Shown: positions 20,573 to 29,452 of the stretch, piece by piece
Layout of the letters: the number at the start of each line of letters is the position of its first letter
How positions within the stretch are numbered: position 1 is the first letter of the stretch
DNA from: Jaminaea rosea
Taxonomy: Eukaryota; Basidiomycota; Exobasidiomycetes; Microstromatales
Assembly (NCBI RefSeq): GCF_003144245.1
Contig: NW_020289982.1
Span: 620,001-684,000 of the forward strand
Direction: 5' to 3'
DNA length: 64,000 nt
Position numbers and translations under genes: made by a program
Notes under the pieces: generated by a model
Seen by the model: the letters and a program-made list of their open reading frames with translations, nothing else
Told to the model about the DNA's origin: nothing
Databases searched by the model: none

Positions 20573-23500
20573 ATGGCCGTGCTAGAGGAGACTAGCACCT
20601 CGTCGTCGCGAGCATCGTCGTCGTCGAGACGGGCAGCCGCCGCTCGTTGCTCTCCAGCCTCGGAAACCTCAGACGAAGAGAAGCGGCAAGTGGCAAAGAC
20701 GCCCAGCAGCGATGAGGAGACCAAAGATGAAGAGGAAGGTTTCAAGTACAACCCTGGCGAGAGGCGCAAAGCGGAACTCAAGCTACGACAGCATGCCTGG
20801 CAATTCTGGAGGTGGAAGGAGCCGCCCCCTCCACCACCCTTGAGCATGGACGACGCCAAAGTGACTCCAATGGCCAATGCCAACATCTTCAGTCAGCTTG
20901 CCTTTCAGTGGGCCACGCCCATCATGGTTCTGGGTTGGAGAAGAGCTTTGGAGGCAACGGACCTCAACAAGTTGCCCTCACAACGAGAGAGCGACCATAT
21001 GTCGGCGTTGCTGCTGGAAGAGTGGGATAGGCAGTCGGCTGAGGTGGCCGAGTTCAATCGCAAGCTTGAGAGTGGCGAGTCCCGCATCAGCCTAGCTCGT
21101 AAGGCGCGATGGGCCATCAACATTGGCCTCAAGAAGGCTACCGGCCGCAAGCTAGAGGCCGGTGCGACATTGGCAGAGCGAGAGGCTATTTGGCGTCGGC
21201 CGCCACCGCCAGGAGCATTGGCGCCTCCGGTACCCAAGAAAAAGGGGCCCAACAAAGGCAAAAGTGCGCCTCCTGCGCCACCACGCCCACCCAACTACAG
21301 CGGTCACAAGCGCGCCTCGGTGGCGTGGGCATTACACAAGCAGCTCAAGTGGCTCGTATGGTCAAGCGTGGCCGTCAAGGCATTGGGAGACATCTCGCAG
21401 GTCACCTCGCCCCTCGTCGTCAAGCAGATTATCAAGTTTGGTCAAGAGCGCTACGCCGCAGCTCACATGCCCGCCGCAGCCTACGAGCAGGCCTTTGGCG
21501 GTTCACCTCCGCCACTCGGCCACGGCATCGGGTACGCATTCCTACTCTTCTTCATGCAGTGGTTTGCCAGCATCTTCACGCACCAGTTCTTCTACCGAGC
21601 CATGTCAGTAGGCGTCTATTCCCGATCCGCTCTCATTGCCGCCATCTTCAAGCGCGCCACCAAGATGAGTGCCAAGGACAGGTCGCCGGGCAAGCTCCTG
21701 AATCACGCCTCGACCGACGTCTCGCGCATCGACTTTGCTTCGGCGTGGTCCTTCATGATCTTCACGACCCCAATTCAGCTCGGCATATGTCTGGGTCTGC
21801 TCATCGGACAAATCGGACCCTCTGCCCTCGCCGGCTTCGCTCTGCTGATCATCTCGTTCCCTTTCCAGGGCTTCATCATGAAGATCATGTTTGCAGCTCG
21901 TGGTGGCTCAATGGTGTTCACGGATCAGCGCAGCAAGCTCATCAATGAATTGTTGGGCGGGATGCGCATCGTCAAGAGCTTTGGCTTCGAGGTCAACTTC
22001 CTCAAGCGACTCGACTTTATCCGACGCAAAGAGCTGCAAGGAATCCGCAAGATACTCACGTTGCGCAGTTTCGTTAATGCCGTCTCATTCTCCCTGCCCA
22101 CCCTGGCCGCCGTCATTGCGTTCCTCATTTACAGCGCACTCGGTCATGACCTCAACCCGGCCAACATTTTCACGGCTCTCACCTTGTTTCAGCTCCTACG
22201 TATGCCGCTGATGTTCTTGCCGCTATCCCTCTCCGCGGGTACCGATGCCTACAACGCCTTCCTTCGACTTCAAGGTGTCTTTGAGGCGCCGCAGATGAAG
22301 GACACGTCCGAGCTTGACCCGGACGCCGCGGACGCCGTGCAGATCGTCGACGCTACATTCCAGTGGTTCGAGGTCACCAAGTCGGACACGATGGGTGGCA
22401 AGAAGTCGGATGGCGCTGAGACCCCTCGACTCAAGGGCCGCAAGAGGATGCTGATGCGCAAGAAGGCCGAGGCCTCGAAGATTGACGCAGCCGATCAAGC
22501 AAAGGCGGAGCAGGCAGCTGGAAGCGCAGGTGACCAGAGCGAGGCCACTGCAAATCTGGCTCAAGTCGGTCCTAAGATCACAGACGCTGGTGCGCCTGCT
22601 GCCGCAGCAGAGCAAGAGCCCTTCGCGCTTCGTCACCTGGATCTCTCCATTGCGCGCTCGCAGCTGTGCGCCGTCGTAGGGCCAGTGGGCAGTGGCAAGA
22701 GTTCGCTTCTTGCTGCTTGCCTGGGAGAGATGCCGCAGAAGGAGGGCAGAATCATTTGGGGCACCAAGTCGATTGGTTACGTACCTCAGCAAGCGTGGAT
22801 CCAAGCAGCTAGCCTGCGTGACAACATCCTCTTCGGTCGCACGTTTGAGCAGGAGCGATACTGGCGCTGCATCCGTCTCGCGGAGCTGGAAGGTGACCTG
22901 GCTGCTCTGCCTCAAGGCGACCTGACTGGTATCGGAGAACGCGGTATCACGTTGAGTGGTGGCCAAAAGCAGCGTGTCTCCATTGCACGTGCTCTCTACC
23001 TCGACCCGGACATCTACCTCTTTGACGATATTCTCTCGGCACTCGATGCTCACGTCGGCAAGTCGATCTTCCAGAATGCCATCCTCGGGCTCAAGGCGCG
23101 AGGCAAGACGGTGCTACTCGTCACGCACGCTCTTCACCATCTCCACGACGTCGACCGCATCATCACGATGGAGGACGGTCAGATTGCGGAGAGCGGCACG
23201 TACAAGGAGCTGAAAGGCCGCGAGGACGGGGCATTCGCTCGCTTGATGGAAGAATTCGGAGGAACTGCTGAGGAAGAGGACGAAGAAAAGAAGGAAGAGG
23301 AAGAGGGAGGCATCGAAGACGCCAAGCACGACGATAAGGAGGACGCCAAGCGCAAGAAGGAGGCTGGCTCAGGCATCATGACGCAAGAACAGCGCAACAC
23401 CGGCTCCGTCTCTGGCAAGGTGTACAAGGATTACATCCGCGCTGGGCGGGGAAGCTTCATGCTTCCCCTGATCATCATCACCATCTGCATCGTACAGGTC

Positions 23501-25255
23501 ATCACGGTGCTCAACAGCTACTGGCTCGTCTGGTGGCAGGAAGAATACTTTGGCGTCGGGCGCCAGGGTCTCTACATGGGCGTCTACGCTGGGCTTGGAG
23601 TCGCGCAAGCCGTCTTCCTCTTCTTTTCGGGCTTCTTTACGAGCATGCTCAGCTTCTGGGCATGTGCGAATCTGCACAACGACGCGATGACGGGGATCAT
23701 CTTTGCCAAGATGTCCTTCTTTGACACGACGCCGGTGGGTCGCATCATGAATGTCCTCACCAAAGACATCGACGTTGCGGACAATCAGATCGCCGACGCC
23801 TTCCGTATGGCCTTGAACACAATTGGGCAAGTCTTGGGCAGCATCATCCTCATCACGGTCCTGACGCATTACTTTGTGGTCGCAGTTGCCGTCGTCTGCA
23901 TCGGCTACTACTTTGGCGCCCTCTTCTACCGCAGCTCTGCTCGCGAGCTCAAGCGGTTGGATGCCATTCTACGCTCCAGCCTCTACGCCCACTTCTCCGA
24001 ATCTCTCACTGGGCTGACCGTCATTCGCGCCTACAATGAGGTGCAGACGTTCACGCGCGAGAACATGAAGCGCAACGACGAGGAGAATCGGGCGTATTTC
24101 ATGACGATCATCAATCAGCGCTGGCTGGGTGTGCGCTTGGATCTTCTGGGCGCCATTCTGACATTCGTCGTCGCGCTACTGGTCGTCTGCGCCGACACAA
24201 TTAGCCCTGGCAATGTGGGTGTCGCTCTAAGCTACGTGGTCACGACGACGCAGTCCTTTAGCTGGATGACGCGCCAGATCGCCGAGGTCGAGAACGACAT
24301 GAACTCCATCGAGCGCTTGACGTACTACACCAAGTCGCTGGACCAAGAGGCCGAGCAGGAGGTGCCGAATAAGGTCGGCCCATCGTGGCCTGAGCGAGGC
24401 GAAATTGACATCTCCAACATGGCTCTACGCTACAGGACTGGGCTTCCGCTGGTCTTGCACGACGTTAATCTCAAGGTGCACGCCGGCGAAAAGGTGGGCA
24501 TCGTCGGGCGAACGGGCGCGGGCAAGTCCAGTCTGCTCACTGGGCTCTTGCGACTGGTCGAGCTTGAGCGCGGCAGCGTCCACATCGACGGCGTCGACAT
24601 CTCGAAGATGGGCCTGGCCGAGCTGCGACGGAAAGTGGCGGTGTTGCCGCAGGATCCGCTCATCTTTAGCGGCACGCTGCGCAGCAACCTCGACCCCTTT
24701 GGCGAGTACGACGATGCGCGACTCAATGATGCGTTGAAGCGGGCGTACCTCATCGACGCCGACGCAGAGGAGACGCCGCCGCGTCCAGCTACGCCGGCCA
24801 GTGGGCTCGACGAGAAGGCCGGCGACGACAAGGCGGGCGACGACAAGGCTGTCGCAGCGACTCGCCAGCAGCGCTTCAGCTTGGACACGCCCGTTGAGGA
24901 GGAGGGCGCCAACCTCAGTCTGGGTCAGCGATCGCTCGTCTCCCTCGCTCGCGCCCTGGTCAAGGACTCGCAGATCATCCTTCTCGACGAGGCCACGGCG
25001 TCGGTTGACGTCAAGACGGACGCTCGCATTCAAGAGACGATTCGCACCGAGTTTGCCTCGCGCACGCTGCTGTGCATCGCCCATCGACTGCGCACCATCA
25101 TCTCGTATGACCGCATCGCCGTGTTCGACGCGGGCAGGGTCGTCGAGTTTGCGAGCCCGCTGTCGCTCTTTGACCGCCCAGACGGCATCTTCCGCGACAT
25201 GTGTCTCAAGGCTAGCATCACGAGAGAGGAGATGGTTGCGGCGGTGCGGACGTAG
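20573..25255 (+). CDS. Full-length ABCC (MRP/YOR1-type) ABC transporter
   Basis: A single exon of 1560 aa in the order TMD1-NBD1-TMD2-NBD2, without a TMD0, which fits the Yor1-like branch. NBD1 has Walker A GPVGSGKSS (about 703), signature LSGGQKQR (about 794) and Walker B IYLFDDILSALD, with Asp in place of the catalytic Glu, as in the degenerate site of MRPs. NBD2 has GRTGAGKSS (about 1313), signature LSLGQRS (about 1448) and ILLDEATASVD. Pro/Lys-rich inserts occur before TMD1 (about 205-245). An acidic linker follows NBD1 (about 900-935), and a low-complexity insert lies in NBD2 (about 1402-1435) ahead of its signature. The likely role is ATP-driven export of organic anions or drugs at the plasma or vacuolar membrane; the substrate cannot be read from sequence. 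Confidence 0.92.
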   Translation: MAVLEETSTSSSRASSSSRRAAAARCSPASETSDEEKRQVAKTPSSDEETKDEEEGFKYNPGERRKAELKLRQHAWQFWRWKEPPPPPPLSMDDAKVTPMANANIFSQLAFQWATPIMVLGWRRALEATDLNKLPSQRESDHMSALLLEEWDRQSAEVAEFNRKLESGESRISLARKARWAINIGLKKATGRKLEAGATLAEREAIWRRPPPPGALAPPVPKKKGPNKGKSAPPAPPRPPNYSGHKRASVAWALHKQLKWLVWSSVAVKALGDISQVTSPLVVKQIIKFGQERYAAAHMPAAAYEQAFGGSPPPLGHGIGYAFLLFFMQWFASIFTHQFFYRAMSVGVYSRSALIAAIFKRATKMSAKDRSPGKLLNHASTDVSRIDFASAWSFMIFTTPIQLGICLGLLIGQIGPSALAGFALLIISFPFQGFIMKIMFAARGGSMVFTDQRSKLINELLGGMRIVKSFGFEVNFLKRLDFIRRKELQGIRKILTLRSFVNAVSFSLPTLAAVIAFLIYSALGHDLNPANIFTALTLFQLLRMPLMFLPLSLSAGTDAYNAFLRLQGVFEAPQMKDTSELDPDAADAVQIVDATFQWFEVTKSDTMGGKKSDGAETPRLKGRKRMLMRKKAEASKIDAADQAKAEQAAGSAGDQSEATANLAQVGPKITDAGAPAAAAEQEPFALRHLDLSIARSQLCAVVGPVGSGKSSLLAACLGEMPQKEGRIIWGTKSIGYVPQQAWIQAASLRDNILFGRTFEQERYWRCIRLAELEGDLAALPQGDLTGIGERGITLSGGQKQRVSIARALYLDPDIYLFDDILSALDAHVGKSIFQNAILGLKARGKTVLLVTHALHHLHDVDRIITMEDGQIAESGTYKELKGREDGAFARLMEEFGGTAEEEDEEKKEEEEGGIEDAKHDDKEDAKRKKEAGSGIMTQEQRNTGSVSGKVYKDYIRAGRGSFMLPLIIITICIVQVITVLNSYWLVWWQEEYFGVGRQGLYMGVYAGLGVAQAVFLFFSGFFTSMLSFWACANLHNDAMTGIIFAKMSFFDTTPVGRIMNVLTKDIDVADNQIADAFRMALNTIGQVLGSIILITVLTHYFVVAVAVVCIGYYFGALFYRSSARELKRLDAILRSSLYAHFSESLTGLTVIRAYNEVQTFTRENMKRNDEENRAYFMTIINQRWLGVRLDLLGAILTFVVALLVVCADTISPGNVGVALSYVVTTTQSFSWMTRQIAEVENDMNSIERLTYYTKSLDQEAEQEVPNKVGPSWPERGEIDISNMALRYRTGLPLVLHDVNLKVHAGEKVGIVGRTGAGKSSLLTGLLRLVELERGSVHIDGVDISKMGLAELRRKVAVLPQDPLIFSGTLRSNLDPFGEYDDARLNDALKRAYLIDADAEETPPRPATPASGLDEKAGDDKAGDDKAVAATRQQRFSLDTPVEEEGANLSLGQRSLVSLARALVKDSQIILLDEATASVDVKTDARIQETIRTEFASRTLLCIAHRLRTIISYDRIAVFDAGRVVEFASPLSLFDRPDGIFRDMCLKASITREEMVAAVRT

Positions 25256-25287
25256 AGAGACGTTCGTTGTGTCTGGAATCGTTGTTG

Positions 25288-26400
25288 TCATTGTAAATCC
25301 ATTTCTTCCCCTGCCTCGAGGCGTGTGAGAATTTGAGCGAAGTCGTGGCTCGATGGGTCGAGGAAGGACATGTGCAGGGAACGTCGCGTAATCGCACGCA
25401 GATCGTCTGCGGAGAGACTGAAAGCGGCGATGGCAATGGCACATTCGTTGCTCAGGCTGCTACCGAATACGGCGCAGTCGTCGGTGCATAGCGCAACCGG
25501 GTGTCCGCGGCCGTGGTGGAGGGCGAAGTGATGAGCTGCGTACGTGGGGATCGTCGAGGAGCAGGTGAGGACGTTAGACGTCAAGCAGAGCTCGATTGGG
25601 ATGCCGCTCGCCCACAGCGACGACTGATTCTCGCTCGAGAGGAAGCAGAGGTGGCCAAAGCGGTCCTGTCGAGGAACGAAGGGAAGCGGGCAGGTCAGCG
25701 ACAGGGGCTCGTAATCGGCGATGTGGCTTCTGCTCACCGGCTTGAATGCGATCATTCTGCGAGTCTCTTCGTCCACGTCGGGCACCTCGCCTGCATGTAG
25801 AGTGATCTTGAGCCCACTCTCTCTCGCCCTCGTCAGCGGCCCTAACCACGTCTCCCATCTCCCCTTGGTAGGGTCACCACTCAAGTCAATGCCAACGACG
25901 CCTCGATCGCGATACCGCAGCGCCAGATCGACAGTTGCCTCGGCCACCTCCGCAGGGTCTCTCCGGTCGATGGAGAGGATAAGGCGGGCGAAGCAGCGGC
26001 GGTCGCGCTGCGCTGTCTCCTCGTAGTCCTTGAAGCCCTGCAGCACGCTCTCGACATAGCCCACCTGGTCGAGCCCGCACTCCGTGTGCGCTCGCGGGGT
26101 CGTCCTGAGCTCGAGGTACACGACGCCATCAGCCTCTGCGTCCTCGAGTACCTCGCGAGCGATTCGTCGAATGGTCTTGCCCCCTCTGACGGCGTGGTGG
26201 ATGACATCAAAGACGGCGAACATCTCGCTGACCGTGCGCGCGTCTCCCCTGATGATCTGGCTCTCCCGTGCGTTCAAACCAGCGGCAAGCGCCAGTTCTT
26301 TGAGTGTTGACCGCCGAATGGAGCCATTCAAATGGGCGTGAAGCTCGATCTTGGGCAAGCGGCGGGCCAAAGAGACTTGAGCAGCCGTGGGCGTCACCAT
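25288..26400 (-). CDS. ADAL: N6-methyl-AMP/adenosine deaminase-like protein (ADAL/MAPDA)
   Basis: Exons 25738-26400 and 25288-25665 are separated by a 72-bp GTGAGC...ACAG intron and give 346 aa. The intron is a multiple of three and has no stop, so it can be read through. Removing it restores IAFKPDRFGHLCFL, the family motif. Catalytic elements are metal-binding HAH in LPKIELHAHLNGSI (about 21-23), HAGE (about 200), the FGH histidine and CTDD (about 283). The signature IPIELCLTSN and the ELRTTPR block place it with ADAL, which deaminates N6-methyl-AMP to IMP in the cytosol, rather than with adenine deaminase. The frame extends 41 codons to an upstream ATG at 26523. I chose 26400 because the conserved region starts there. 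The stop lies 32 bp from the convergent ABC gene. Confidence 0.88.
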   Translation of the reverse strand: MVTPTAAQVSLARRLPKIELHAHLNGSIRRSTLKELALAAGLNARESQIIRGDARTVSEMFAVFDVIHHAVRGGKTIRRIAREVLEDAEADGVVYLELRTTPRAHTECGLDQVGYVESVLQGFKDYEETAQRDRRCFARLILSIDRRDPAEVAEATVDLALRYRDRGVVGIDLSGDPTKGRWETWLGPLTRARESGLKITLHAGEVPDVDEETRRMIAFKPVSRSHIADYEPLSLTCPLPFVPRQDRFGHLCFLSSENQSSLWASGIPIELCLTSNVLTCSSTIPTYAAHHFALHHGRGHPVALCTDDCAVFGSSLSNECAIAIAAFSLSADDLRAITRRSLHMSFLDPSSHDFAQILTRLEAGEEMDLQ

Positions 26401-28237
26401 GGCCGCAGCGGGCCGGGTGGTGCTATGGGTAGGAAGGCAAGAAGGGCGCGCCGCGCGGAGGCGCGTCAAATCGTTGTCGGCAGCACGGGCGCGGGAGCCA
26501 AACGTCTCAATACGCTGATGCATCGTAGGTGACAGAGAAAAGAAAGTCGCGAATACTGCTGACCGCAGTCAATACAAGACACCAAGATTGCGGCGCACAC
26601 TCGGAGGTGAATCGAAAGCCACTGACTTTACCGCAATCGCAGCGCATGGCAAGGTAGTGGAAACAGATAAACACATGAAAGAGCAGGCGGGCGCCAGGAT
26701 GAAGTGAGCTCAACGTCATCTGATCGCCTCATATCGCTACAGTGAGAGCGGCGCGGAGAAAATCAAATAAAACTTGGACGATAGAAGACAGGCGAAAGCC
26801 GACCGGTAGATTCGGCCCCAGCAGTAATGCGTCCACGTGCGCAAACAGTGCAAAGACATCGCATCCGATGCATGCGTGACGCAGAGCGTAACGCGACGCG
26901 GAGCGCGAAAAGATCAACGCTTATTCGATGCCGTTACGACTCAAAGCGCATAAATTCCAAGCTTCAGACAATGTCATGCAATTTCTCTGGCCGCCAACAA
27001 CGCTTCAGAGGCTTCGAGATGATGTTCAAGCATGAGTAGCAACCCTTCATCAGCACAACACATCCAAAGTGCAATTGTGGACCGTTAGAGACGTGGATGT
27101 CACTTCTTGCCAATGTCAACGCGCAGCCTCGCATAAGATGCATTGGCACAGCATCTGCCTATGGGCTTTGTGCTGAGTCGCCGTCGAGCTAAGCAGCCGA
27201 GCAAGGACGTCTTGAAGACGCTGTCATCAATCTCTATAGCTATCACGTTCTTTGCAAGGCTTGCCAGCTCGGAGCATCAAGTATGAGTACAGTGACCTCA
27301 TCACCGAAGTGGATGCGCTGTACTGCAATTCGCAGGATCGGTGGGAAGCAAGCGATATCCAGCGGCCGAAGTTTGTGCTTCAGAGAAGCTGGATGTCACC
27401 TAGAGTGCGTCAAGTGTCAGAGTGTGGTATCATCGCACGCTCCTGCTTACAGTGGACATAGCGCTACGGTGGCCGACTCTGTCCCCTGGCTTTGCGGTAG
27501 GTCGCCATTGACGTTGCCTACACACGTTACGCGGCTGCACAACACGAGGTGGCGATGCCCTCCGAAGCTCCCAGTTTCGAGAGACAGAAATGTCAGCATT
27601 CTGGGCGTGATCGAGATTGTCATTGACCTGAGGAGCTGGGTGATCTGCTGCATGCAAGTCTTTGTTGTCTGCGTCTCCGTCGTGTGTCTTTCCTTCATTG
27701 CAACTTGCAGCCTTGAGGTCGGCGAAGGGAGTGCTGTGTCACGAAAGATATCAGGGAGCCATCGTTGTCAGCCAGTCGAGCTCAGATGGCTGCGCTTTGC
27801 ATTACCGGTGCCTTCGAAGAAGAAGCGGCGACGTCTCTCTGCTTCGGCATGGACGGGCATCTCTTCTGTACCTGATATACGACGGAGCAGGAGGCCATGG
27901 CAGATGGCAGCGGCAGAAGAGTATTCACCTCTGCGGTCCGCCTTCTCTGACTCTCTGTTCGCGAGCGCGAGCTCTGGACCTTCAGCATCTTTTGCGCCCA
28001 GACACGAGCCGCGAGCCTCACAGCAAGCTCATCGATTGGTCTTTGCCAGCCAGGTCAATTTGGAGGGCAATTAAAGTTGAATCTCGCGTCTGTCCCGGGG
28101 CGGGCTCGAGGGTCAGGCGACGCGGGGAGCGGGGAGCGGCTTGTGGAGGCGGGGTCGAGTCGAGATGCCAAGTTGCAACCGCCGGCTTCGCGCAGACCTT
28201 TTGCCCTCTCTACCACCCCCACTCCACACGAACTGCA
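26401..28237. other. 1.8-kb gene-free stretch
   Basis: Apart from the ADAL promoter at the left end and the hydrolase promoter at the right end, I see no gene I can defend. The stretch 26750-27250 is visibly lower in GC than its neighbours. A plus-strand frame at 27283-28074 (263 codons) shows no domain and low-quality composition. The part nearest 28238 is pyrimidine-rich, as expected of a 5' leader. Confidence 0.35.
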
Positions 28238-29259
28238 ATGACACCCGAACCCATTACCCACGTCTTCAAAAAGGCTTCCGACCTCGACATTAGCCTCGAC
28301 GTCTACGTGCCCAAGTCGGCGAGCGAGTCGTCGCCATGCTCCACCGTCCTCGTCTGGTGGCATGGCGGCGGGCTACTGCAGGGCACGCGCAAGGCGGCTG
28401 CTCCCCACTTGCTACGAGCCGTTGATGAGCACAACATCGTCGTTGTTTCGGCAGACTATCGCCTGGCTCCTCAAACGAGGCTGCCACGCATTCTTGGCGA
28501 CGCTCGAGACGCCGTCTCCTGGGTCCAGCAAGAGGGATCGCTCAGCAAGCTCACGGGAGGTCGCGCTCGTCCCGACAATGTCTTTGTGAGCGGCAGCAGC
28601 GCAGGAGGATGGCTCGCTCTCCTCGTCGCCAACAGTATCGGCTTCAAGGAATGCGGCGTACCCGACCTCCCTGCCAAGGTCAAGGGCTGCATCGCCATCT
28701 ACCCCATTACCGACATCAGCGACTCATTCTGGACGACGCCGCAGCGCCCAGTCTCGTACATGAACGGGCGCATCCTCGATGGGCGAAAGGACCTGGGCGA
28801 TCACATTCTCAACTCGTCTTCTCCGCCTACGACTTCGAGTGCGCCAGACTCTCGACGAAGCCAGTTCTATCACTACATGATTCAGGAGGCGCTGGAGCAG
28901 AAGCTTCTCCTCGATGAGACCAACGTCAAGCCTCGCGACGTCGCCGTTGCCCTTGCGATCAAGGAGGGAAGAGTGGCGGCACCGGTTCCTACTATGCTGA
29001 TCCACGGAGAGTGAGTGGCGAGAGAATGGAGCGCAAAGGTGGGCGTGTTACTGACAGGCCCACTGGACGCGCGCGCAGCATCGACGACAAGGTGCCCATC
29101 TCACAAGCAGACGACGTGGCCGCAGCCCTCAAGGCAAAGTCGGGCTGCGACGTCGAGTACATGCGACTGCAAGGCAAAGACCATCTCTACGACGTCGATC
29201 CAAAGGAGGAGATGCGCGAGATGTACGACTGGATCAAGAAGCACGTCAAGGGGGCGTGA
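28238..29259 (+). CDS. Alpha/beta hydrolase, hormone-sensitive-lipase type
   Basis: Exons 28238-29010 and 29079-29259 are joined across a 68-bp GTGAGT...GCAG phase-2 intron with a CTGAC branch site and give 317 aa. The oxyanion motif is WWHGGG (about 40-45). The nucleophile elbow is SGSSAGG (Ser about 118). The acid lies in LIHGDIDDKVP, formed exactly by the splice (about 256-262), and the base is His in GKDHLYDVD (about 290). No signal peptide is present, so a cytosolic esterase/lipase-like enzyme is likely. The substrate is unknown. The open frame runs upstream of 28238, but the first family-like residues follow this ATG (context GCAATGA). Confidence 0.85.
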
Positions 29260-29452
29260 GGGCGGGCGTGGCGAGCACGGTGAGCGCGGCGAGCGCAGCG
29301 AGCAGACGATAAGGGAGCTACGAGGAGGGCAGACATACAAATTCAATTCCACGGGTAATTACGAAAAGATCGAAATGTACAAGACGAAGAAACATCAACG
29401 ACATGGTCATCATCACGCATCACGTATTACGGCCCCCCGCGCCGGCCGTGCC

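Noticed and set aside
27283-28074. 263-codon plus-strand open frame
   Set aside because: No domain, signal or conserved-looking block. It overlaps another long frame in a different register, and chance frames of this size are frequent at this GC content.
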